64,000 nt of DNA. It comes from Auricularia sp. M13 (taxonomy: Eukaryota > Basidiomycota > Agaricomycetes > Auriculariales > Auriculariaceae). The DNA lies in contig CM073200.1 of the NCBI GenBank assembly GCA_037042915.1, positions 3,158,832 through 3,222,831 on the forward strand. Reading direction: 5' to 3'. A model generated the notes under the pieces. That model was not told the origin of the DNA and searched no databases. It saw only the letters and a list, made by a program, of their open reading frames with translations. A program made the translations under genes and the position numbers. Each line of letters starts with the position of its first letter. The first letter of the stretch is position 1. Shown in pieces: positions 56,227-64,000 of the stretch.

Positions 56227-56984
56227 GGAAAAAAGTAAGAAAGGTGAACAGAAATGGGAAAGATGAGGAACGGTGCCAGCTACCCGCGGAGGCTGTGCGC
56301 CACTTCTATACAACTTGCAAATGCCACTGGACAGTGGACTGCGCAGCGGCGGCTCTCTCACTGCCTGGCTGCGCCGCCTCGCATTCGTGTACCTCTTGGT
56401 CTTCGGGACTACATCCAAATTTCTCGTGTGACTGGGATTACTCAGAAATGGAGTATCCTGTTCTCCTCGGAGTTCCTGAACAACGCAGATTCGACCTGAT
56501 CTACGGCGCAACTTTCGATTATGATCTGCACTGACAGCAAGCTCATGAGTATTGCTGCTAATGCAGCTTTACATGGTAACCAAGTACTCGTTCCTCCGCG
56601 GGCGAAGGCTGCTATTATACTGGTATGTTTTCTCTGGATTGCAAGTGAACAGATCTCCAACGCGCAGAAATCCTCTCCAAGAACATCGACGGGTGAACAT
56701 AGGCTACGAAACACATTTGGTGGTCGTTCGTTCCAAGGGACAAGCAGCCAGCAAACGTAGGCATCCTGAACGAACGTCTGCGATGATGGTCATTGCTTAA
56801 AGTGTGACTGTATGGTAGGTAATGTAAACGGCTACCATAATTAATTTTTTTTCTTCAGTTCTGGCTGCCAAGCTCATCGGTGATGAGCTCTGTCTACGGT
56901 CTTAGTATACCTATCACCGAGATCAGACCTCGGGCAAAGGGCAGATTCGGCGAAGGCCGTTCCAAGGCCGTTCTCCCTCTCCGA
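56227..56984. other. Intergenic region left of the kinase-like pseudogene
   Basis: Promoter side of the conserved protein; no gene recognised. Homology to the downstream kinase-like gene starts near 56985. Confidence 0.45.
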
Positions 56985-57483
56985 CCAGAAACTCATCTTT
57001 TCCAGCAAGTCGGAAGTCGACCCCCCATGCAATGACATGCAGCCGGATTTAAACGCGCACAAAGTCAGGGTCGCTACCGTACCGGTTTCTGCTCACAGCC
57101 AACCTACTTGGTGCACTGCGGGACGCCGGTGGTCCTGGGACCTGTAGTCGATAATATCACCTTCCCACAGTCGTAAGCCAATGGCCCTCTATTATGCGGG
57201 ACAAATGATTCACTTCATCGATTATCTGGCTAGCCGGCTTGCCACGACAGGGATGCAATCCGAAGCTGTGACTAGACGCGTTTCATCGTCCGCCGATTTT
57301 CCAGGCATCCGTCCTCAGATCCCTCAGAGTTAGTCCTCTGCTCTCCATTTCGACATCAAGCTTATGTTTCCATCTAGGATTATGTGTCCAGTTTACCCCC
57401 GCCAAAGGTACGCTGCAGCTCATGAGCTAAGATTGGCGATATCCGAGTTGCTGTTTCAGTGGAAATTTGTAAGTGGTCGCTAG

Positions 57484-57667
57484 TGTTAGATTCCTTGCTT
57501 CCGAGTCGGGGATACGCGGATAGAGCAAAGCCAGAGTGTATTCTGGTTGTCCGTATGCCTAAGGTACACAAGACGGGACCGGACAACCAGATGAGAAACA
57601 AAGGCAAACACCGCGCACCCTTCACGCACGCGGAGCGGAAACACGTCACGGATCTATAATGCTAACA
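57484..57667 (-). repeat. 3' LTR of the gag-only element
   Basis: 184 bp, on the 3' side of gag when read on the minus strand. One substitution from the other LTR. Confidence 0.95.
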
Positions 57668-57703
57668 CTCCCCCTGTTTCTGCAGAGCGTGCTCCCCCAT
57701 AAC

Positions 57704-58801
57704 CTAAGACCCGAAGCACTCGAGGTCGCCGTCAATCGGGGTGGTCGCAGACGGCACAGACGAGGCGGGGAGAGCATATGTCGCATAACCGGCCGGTGCT
57801 GAATCCAAATCGGGCTCGTCCAGAAAACTAAAAGCAGCAGCAGCACGCGCAGGTGGATCATCATCGTCAGAAGCATAACGGTCGCCTTCCATGATCGTCC
57901 TGCAGTCTGCGGCGATGTGTCCTGGGCGCCCACAACGGTGGCACTCCGTCGATCGAGTGTGCTGTGAGGGACCAGCGGCAGGACGACGAGCTGGAGCACG
58001 GCGAGCTCCTCCACGTGGCGCACCAAATCCTCCGTGCGATGCGCCGGGTCCTCCGCGTGATGCACCGGGTCCTCCGCGGTACGATGCCATAGCCCTGGCC
58101 TCCTCGCGTTCGGCAGCCTCGGCATCGTCCTCGGCAGCTCCTGCAAGACGTGAGTGCTCGTTGACGAGGCGGCTCTTGACAAAAGCGACCGTGAGCAGAT
58201 TATCGGGGACGGTGTCCAGCGCGGCGATAATTGTGTCGTAGTCCTTGGGCAAGCCCTCAATGAGAACGACCATAATGTCGTCGTCAGGAACGACGGCTCC
58301 GATGCCGCGAAGGCGCTCGACGGTCTGATCGACGCGCCCGATCCACTGGACCATGGTCTCGTCGGGTGATTTGCGCATCTTGAAGAAGTTGCGGCGCATG
58401 ACGAGCCGAGTACCGAAGCCGCGGGGTCGGAAGTACGTCTCAAGTCGTTTCCAGAGCTGGCGAGCCGTATCATTTTCGTACACCAGACCGTACTGAGAAT
58501 AGTCAATGGTGTTGATGATGGTGGAATAGCAGCGGAGCGCAGCAGCGTTATATTCCGTGTCGGAAGCATAGTCGGTGACGGCGGCATCGCCGGTGACGTG
58601 CGGCCAGAGTCGGAGAGCGGCCAAGATGCCAGTGATCGCCTTGCGCCAGCCCTCGTAGTTGGACGAGTCCAGCTTCGTGATGTTCGGAACATAGGGGTTC
58701 GGGGCGACGGACATGATGCGGGGCACGAGGAAGTGGCGGGTGCGGTGGAGAGGAGAAAAGATGGGAAAGAGGGTCGGCGGGAGATCCCGGAATCGTGCCA
58801 C
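57704..58801 (-). CDS. Retroelement Gag with CCHC zinc knuckle
   Basis: 365 codons, or 336 from the internal ATG at 58714 (MSVAPNPYVPNITKLDSSNY), which aligns better with copia-type Gag starts. A Gag_2/UBN2-type region shows YEGWRKAITGILAALRLWPH, ARQLWKRLETYFRPRGFGTR, MVVLIEGLPKDYDTIIAAL. Gly/Arg-rich repeats (GGPGASRGGPGASHGG) precede the knuckle CHRCGRPGHIAADC, an exact C-x2-C-x4-H-x4-C. The acidic C-terminus ends LECFGS. An intact frame with no pol suggests the Gag is maintained, or was recently copied, and could form particles that carry its own RNA. Confidence 0.9.
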   Translation of the reverse strand: MARFRDLPPTLFPIFSPLHRTRHFLVPRIMSVAPNPYVPNITKLDSSNYEGWRKAITGILAALRLWPHVTGDAAVTDYASDTEYNAAALRCYSTIINTIDYSQYGLVYENDTARQLWKRLETYFRPRGFGTRLVMRRNFFKMRKSPDETMVQWIGRVDQTVERLRGIGAVVPDDDIMVVLIEGLPKDYDTIIAALDTVPDNLLTVAFVKSRLVNEHSRLAGAAEDDAEAAEREEARAMASYRGGPGASRGGPGASHGGFGAPRGGARRAPARRPAAGPSQHTRSTECHRCGRPGHIAADCRTIMEGDRYASDDDDPPARAAAAFSFLDEPDLDSAPAGYATYALPASSVPSATTPIDGDLECFGS

Positions 58802-58854
58802 GTTAACCGTGCTGCGGATGTCGGATCACCAGACCGCAACATCGTAAACCAGGT

Positions 58855-58992
58855 CGCGGGCACCAGCCAGCGCAAGACACCTGGGGTGGGCCGCGGGCAC
58901 CAGCCAGCGCAAGACACCCAATGGGCCGCGGGCACCAGCCAGCGCAAGACGCCCATGTGACGGCCGCGGGCACCAGCCTGCGCAAGTCGCCG
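58855..58992. repeat. Tandem repeat of about 36 bp in the leader of the gag-only element
   Basis: Four imperfect units built on CGCGGGCACCAGCCAGCGCA, separated by variable 6-11 bp. They lie between the 5' LTR and the gag start (in minus direction), in the untranslated leader. Confidence 0.85.
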
Positions 58993-59040
58993 TCGTCGTG
59001 GTTTTGATGAACGGGAACCACGTTCACCGTGATCTGGTTG

Positions 59041-59224
59041 TGTTAGATTCCTTGCTTCCGAGTCGGGGATACGCGGATAGAGCAAAGCCAGAGTGTATTC
59101 TGGTTGTCCGTATGCCTAAGGTACACAAGACGGGACCGGACAACCAGATGAGAAACAAAGGCAAACACCGCGCACCCTTCACGCACGCGGAGCGGAAACA
59201 CGTCACAGATCTATAATGCTAACA
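59041..59224 (-). repeat. 5' LTR of the gag-only element
   Basis: 184 bp; 5' side for gag on the minus strand. No clear primer-binding site follows it on the minus strand. Confidence 0.95.
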
Positions 59225-59767
59225 GCTAGCGCTGGTCAAACCTTCTTTGAATCCCTTACTGCGCACAGGACGACGTCCTTACGGTGTGGTGGAAGATATA
59301 CCCGCGACTGGGATTGAGGGGATTTGCGGCTGTCCCGCCCCAGTTCATACTTGAGCACCGAGGTAAATCACTATCATATGCATGAGTTCTCAGCAATGGT
59401 TCTAACTCCTCACTCTTACCTCCAATCCCACCCGCGCCTACTAATAAGCGAACAAGTTCAAAAGTCTCTTGGGTAGCCGACTCGGTGGAGACTGGCCAAC
59501 GTTAGACAACCTTCGGTATACGCTCGATGAAATTCGTCTACCGGAGGGGGCAACGCCGGAAAATGCAGTCGTCGTGGCCGAGGACGTCTTGGTCGTTACC
59601 AATATCGGCGCTGTCTGCGTCGGCTCTTTTCGAGGCGGCCCTCGCGTGGTATTAAAATACAGCGACAATGATGCTGATTCCGACGGCTGGAAAGAGCTGT
59701 TCACCGAGGCTTTCAACTACCACCTGCTGGCCATGGCCGGCCTTGCACACTACATCCCGCGCTGCTA

Positions 59768-60629
59768 CAGTGGAGGACATGGACATTTGAACACCCCAAT
59801 TTTTTACTCCTGTAGATTTACAATTCCACAACATTGGGTAGTACCTTCCTCCCACCAATGACATGTGCTGATGAGAAGTAGCCAAGCTTTAACTTGGTGG
59901 TGGATTCATGTCGATTGCATTACTCTGTCACGAGTTATGGTGGCAAAACTGATGTGACCATATGCGCACCACACAGCCTGCCGAATTTTATCCAAGCTAG
60001 GTACCTCTGAGACCTGTTGCACATAGGTAGATGAGAAGGTACACTACATGAATGCACTGAAGGAATCTCATTTGCAGACTGCTTCATAGCTCAGAGCGCA
60101 GACAACTGTGAAACACAGAATGTGCAAAATTTGTATGCTCTCTCGAAGACCAACTGATTAACTTCTGGACTTTGCACTTGGGGGTCACAATGTATGTCCA
60201 TATATCTCATTGCCTGTTAGGCATCATGACCTGAGACCTCCTCCAGAGCGGATTGTGCATTGGTCAAATTTTGCCAATTCTGTGTTTTGCAGTTGTCTGT
60301 GCTCTGAGAAATGAAGCAGCATGCTACTGAGATTTCTGTACTGTATTCATGTAGTGTACCTTCTCATCTACCTATTTGCAACAGGTCTCAGAGGTACCTA
60401 GCTTGGATAAAATTCGGCAGGCTGTGTGGTGCGCATATGGTCACATCAGTTTTGCCACCATAACTTGTGACAGAGTAATGCAATCGACATGAATCCACCA
60501 CCAAGTTAAAGCTTAACTACTTCTCATCAACACATGTCATTAGTGGGAGGAAGGTACTACCCAATGTTGTGGAATTGTAAATTTACAGGAGTAAAAATTG
60601 GGGTGTTCAAATGTCCATGTCCTCCACTG
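59768..60629. mobile_element. Palindromic Tc1/mariner-type MITE, TA target duplication
   Basis: Ends CAGTGGAGGACATGG and its inverse; TA duplicated at 59766-59767 and 60630-60631. The two arms are inverted copies of each other for roughly 380 bp each with scattered mismatches (for example CAAGCTAGGTACCTCTGAGA on the left has its inverse near 60390), leaving a central loop of about 100 bp. No transposase ORF. The paralog at 62941-62980 lacks the element and shows the empty site, confirming the TA footprint. It interrupts the kinase-like exon between HYIPRC and GLWQERK. Confidence 0.93.
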
Positions 60630-60965
60630 TATGGGCTATGGCAGGAGCGCAAACTGACAATGCTCATCGCTGAGTACGTTGGCACTGCGTTCGAGTGCTG
60701 GGGCGACCTTGATGACGCGCAATGGTAGAGTCTGTCCTGACATTCTTTGGTTCATGCTCATGAGCCGTGCTTGGCAGGGTCTTGTTGTGCAATGCCGTGC
60801 GCGCCCTCCACGCCGCGGGTTTCCACCACGGCGACCTTCTCCCCCGCAACGTCTGCTTGGACGACGCCGGTCAGCTGCGCTTCATCGACCTGACGTATGT
60901 TGCGAGATGTCGTTGTAGGGGAATATGCAGGGACATCGACGCTCATCGACGACCTGCAAACAAGT

Positions 60966-61346
60966 TCTGACCGGCCTATGGTCTAGATCTGCAGTAGAAA
61001 CGGTTGATTTGTTCCATTCATTGCCTTTACCGCGGTTCCTCACCGTCTCTCCTTGTCCTATCTTAGTTTTTTGTGTGTCTTACTTATTCGATACCGGCGT
61101 CTACCAATGTCCGCGGACTACATATGAGAACTCAGGTGAATAATTGATTGTAGGAGTTTTAACTCATTGGTGTTCTATATCGGACTGAATACCCGCAAGA
61201 GAAATGCTGACACTGAGACGCGGTTGCCACGAGCTCAGGGCGGAGTCCGAGGAGTCCTCGGTCCTCGGGCTTAGCCGGATTCATCACTCCAGAGTTCGCC
61301 ACTGCCAACCTCAGGCTCAACTGTCACATCCTTACTGCGCGAACCG
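60966..61346. other. Intergenic between kinase-like copies A and B
   Basis: 380 bp; should carry the promoter of copy B. No TATA box obvious. Confidence 0.45.
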
Positions 61347-63344
61347 ATGTCATACCTAGAACTCTACAACGTGCTGCGAGAGGAGGTGCCGGACTTGGCG
61401 GACCCAGAGATCCGTCAGTCCGAATGTGCGTGCACACCTCACACGCTCTCATCGTCCAAGACACCTCTTCATACGCTGCAAAAGGATAATAACTCTTTCA
61501 ATGCTGCCGCATACAGTCTAGACCGCCATTTGAGGTCGTTGATACTGTCTCGTGCGACCCCAAAGGATCCAATCACCTTACCCGGTCCCATTCTGTCCGA
61601 GGATCTTCACCACGTTGTCGATGAGGCCGACACGCAGACGAACTTTAACATGGCCGTTGGCGTTGTCGTAGGCCATGCTTTGAGCGCCCTGGTCCCGCCC
61701 GGACTCACCTCCCGTGTGGTCGATAGTCCGCGGAGCATCACCTGGATCTGGGAGAACGAGCTCATTGTCGATTTGGTCTTCAAAACACAGTGAGCATGCA
61801 CCACCAGTATTCAACTTTTCCCTAATACTATTCGCCAGCCACGAGTGCAATAACAAGACATGGCAGGAGATCCGCAAAATGGTCATTGATCGCAAGTTTC
61901 CCTGGGACGGCCAAGGCGGCAAGGTTGTAGGCATTCTTAGTCAGGTATGCATCGACATCGTCCCAGTCATCTTTCTCTGATGCGATGCTCGCAGATCTGG
62001 GGCCGACTCAGCCAAGACAAGCCTCCGCGACTTGCTGCGCTATGCACGTACCGGAAACTCATATTATTCTACAAATCGAGAGAAGACCCTCATAGTATGA
62101 TGTGCAGCCGGATATATGAGTGCAGGGCATCGGGCTCGCTATCCTACCGGTCTCTGCTCACAGCCAACCTACTCGCCGCCCTTCGTGACGCTGGTGGACC
62201 TGCAGCGGGCGACGTCGCCTTCCGAACCCGGTGAGTCGATGAATACCTTGAACCCCCGACAAGGTATTCACTCCATGGCTAGCCCAGAGACCACGACAGA
62301 GATTCAATCAATCGCGGCAGAGCAAGCTCAAGCACGCGCCGATGCGAGTGCATCCGTCATCCGAGTCAGTCCCCTGCTTTCGCTTCGACATCCAGTTCAC
62401 GCCTGCCTAGTATTTGTCAAATTTACCGCCGCCAAAGGTACGCCTCATCTCACGAGCTAGGTTTCAAATCCTCAAATCTGTTATATTTCAGTGGAAATTT
62501 GTCAGTATATGTCAACGGTCAAACCTTCGAATCGCTCACTGCGCCATAGGACAACGTCCTTACTGTGTGGTGGAAGATATACCCGCAACTAGGATTGAAG
62601 GGATTTACTGCTGTCCCACCCCAGTTCATACTTGAGCACCGAGGTGGGCCACTACCATCGATTCCCAGGTGTGGTTCATTAAACTCGCAAACGGCAGACG
62701 AGCAGCGTTATACACGAAGCGAGATTCCTCTTCCGGACGGGGCAGCGCCAGAAAATGCCGCTGTTGTGGCTGAGGACGTCTTGGTCGTTAACAAGATCGG
62801 CAGTGTCTGCGTCGGCTCTCTTCGCGGCGGCCCTCGCGTGGTACTGAAATCCAGCGAGGACGACGCTGATCCCGACGGCTGGGAAGAGCTGTATCTCGAG
62901 GCGTTCAGCTACCACAAGCTCACGATGGCCGGGCTTGCGCGCTACATCCCATACTGCCATGGCTTATGGCAGGAGCGCGAGCTGACATTGCTCATTGTCG
63001 AGCACGTTGGCACTTCGTTCGAGGACTGGAGCGATCTTGACGAGGCGCAATGGTATGTCCTTCCCGCTCCATACGACGTTCTTTGCCTGCCAGTGGTTGA
63101 CATACGCGGTCGATTGCAAATTATTCGCAGGGCCTTGCTGTGCAACGCCTTGCGCGCCCTCCACACCGCCGGTTTCCACCACGGCGACCTGCTCCCCCGC
63201 AACGTCTGCGTGGACGACGCCGGCCAGCTGCGCTTCATCGACCTGGCGTGTGTTGCGGAATGTCGCTGCAGCGGGACGTGCAGGGACGTCGACGATCTGG
63301 AAAGTGACTCTGGTCGTACCATCTGGCCTGCCTATCTGCTATAA
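61347..63344 (+). CDS. Kinase-like protein, copy B
   Basis: Start proposed at 61347 (MSYLELYNVLREEVPDLADP). The N-terminal part includes VDEADTQTNFNMAVGVVVGH, RSITWIWENELIVDLVFKTQ and WQEIRKMVIDRKFPWDGQGG, with no family recognised. The C-terminal kinase-like domain follows: VCVGSLRGGPRVVLKSSEDD (ATP-site Lys), EELYLEAFSYHKL (helix-C Glu), then RALHTAGFHHGDLLPRNVCV (catalytic-loop H-G-D-L-x-x-x-N) and LRFIDLACVAEC, with IDL in place of DFG as in several fungal and APH-type kinases. It stops at 63344. Exons in 61425-62560 are provisional because several frames compete. Small-molecule or protein phosphotransfer is inferred. Copy A shows the same order. Confidence 0.72.
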
Positions 63345-64000
63345 AAGCATTCGCTCCCTGGCAATGACCGCGCACGCATTTCCTAACCATAACGTGTTTT
63401 TTGTCGTAGTCACGCTTACTCTATACCGTGTACCAATCCGCTCCATTCTTGGCCCGAGCATAGTTCCATGTCGTGTGTAGACGCAAAGCCACCAGCACAC
63501 CGCGAAGTGGATGAAAGCGAACAAATCATCGGAGCAAAGACTAAGTTTGACGGCGCAGGCAAAACATCACAGTCAGCCGCAGAACTAGGTCTCGGAACTC
63601 ACGTCTGTGTACCTGTGGAGAGCTGAAAATGTGCCTCGAAGCCTCGGTCAGGAGGGCATTGTAGAGAGCGTCTCAGAACAGTTTGACAAGTTAAACGCGG
63701 CAGTATACGTTGCAACGTATGCTCAGTGGAGAGGCGCGCGACACGCAACAAAAAGCAAGCATGAAGATGCGCGCGACCACATGCAATAACCGGAAGGGCC
63801 CAGGAAGGATAAGGCTAGAGACGCTGACTGCCTGCGAGCCAGATTTTATCACACTTGGAGTGGCGAGCGACTGCAGCTGATGAATTCATTCCCGATGCGC
63901 AAATATTGAGCAGTCTGAATGACGAAACAACCAAGGTCGGGGAGCATAAGCCATGAAGCATGTATTTTGCAGTGCGACACGTTCGTTCGAGGGAGGACGG
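63345..64000. other. Right-edge sequence without a recognised gene
   Basis: Short ORFs only; no motif, repeat or RNA gene seen. Confidence 0.45.

Larger units (their letters stand above)
57484..59224 (-). mobile_element. Compact gag-only LTR retroelement inserted in the kinase-like copy A
   Basis: Two 184-bp LTRs (57484-57667 and 59041-59224) differ at one position (CACGGAT versus CACAGAT near the end). They begin TGTTAG and end CTAACA on the plus strand. Target duplication GCTAG flanks both sides (57479-57483 and 59225-59229). The only coding region is a gag with a CCHC knuckle on the minus strand, and a polypurine tract (AGGGGGAG, about 57668-57676 read on minus) adjoins the LTR that is 3' in that direction. 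No protease, integrase or RT is present, so movement must depend on another element. Confidence 0.93.
56985..60965 (+). pseudogene. Kinase-like gene, copy A, broken by two mobile elements
   Basis: The host sequence can be followed in three blocks against copy B: 56985-57483, 59225-59767 and 60632-60965. Block 1 shares ACCGGTTTCTGCTCACAGCC-type sequence with 62137 and the intron edge near 57440. Block 2 encodes RLPEGATPENAVVVAEDVLV, VCVGSFRGGPRVVLK (ATP-site Lys), and HYIPRC. Block 3 resumes GLWQERKLTMLIAEY and then LLCNAVRALHAAGFHHGDLL with the H-G-D-L-x-x-x-N motif and LRFIDL. A gag-only LTR element sits in block 1's intronic/exon edge and a MITE in the exon between blocks 2 and 3, so no full protein can be made. 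Outside the insertions the coding frame is largely open, suggesting late inactivation. Confidence 0.85.

Noticed and set aside
59030-59040. tRNA-His-like complementarity next to the 5' LTR of the gag-only element
   Set aside because: The match is to the 5' end of the tRNA, which cannot prime. No primer site is claimed.
1-64000. CRISPR arrays, bacterial promoters, ribosome-binding sites and rRNA genes
   Set aside because: None seen. Spliceosomal introns and eukaryotic protein families mark the window as fungal nuclear DNA.

Overview
The window looks like nuclear DNA of a filamentous basidiomycete, most likely an Agaricomycete. Genes are split by many introns of about 45-70 bp, codon use is GC-rich, intergenic gaps are short, and the gene set (multi-intron P450, GH128 glucanase, NACHT STAND protein, UBC6, NLE1, MKT1) fits that group. 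This placement is inferred from gene content and architecture; no marker phylogeny was run.

Layout. 1-10.4 kb: a left-truncated glycine-rich-domain protein (GRDP) gene, an AidB-type acyl-CoA dehydrogenase, a palindrome-bearing 47-bp minisatellite just upstream of a cytochrome P450, then a second, complete GRDP gene with a Gly/Cys-rich tail. 10.9-24.3 kb is a housekeeping block: NLE1/Rsa4 (ribosome assembly), a PARG-like macrodomain protein, ADE1 (purine synthesis) divergent from UBC6 (ERAD E2), thymidylate kinase, an acidic protein of unknown role and MKT1. 24.3-34 kb is gene-poor: an intron-bearing tRNA-Asn and, 416 bp upstream of it, a 5.45-kb Ty1/copia retrotransposon with identical LTRs, a 5-bp target-site duplication and a primer-binding site matching the initiator tRNA-Met anticodon arm. 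Its pol carries three frame breaks. 34-40 kb: a secreted epoxide hydrolase, a proline-rich gene with unresolved frame and a possible small secreted Cys-rich protein.

40.7-56.2 kb: a 1452-aa STAND/NLR-like protein (helical N-terminus, NACHT, repeat/propeller-like C-terminus), a GPI-type GH128 glucanase, a tandem pair of VIT-VWA proteins and a conserved basidiomycete protein of unknown function. 56.9-63.4 kb: a duplicated kinase-like gene. The left copy is a pseudogene broken by a gag-only LTR retroelement (1.74 kb, TSD GCTAG) and by an 862-bp palindromic Tc1/mariner-type MITE (TSD TA). The right copy is uninterrupted and supplies the empty-site sequence for both insertions.

No operon-like system is evident. 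Functional links are limited to divergent or convergent gene pairs and recent duplications. The most unusual material is the mobile DNA and the P450-upstream repeat.
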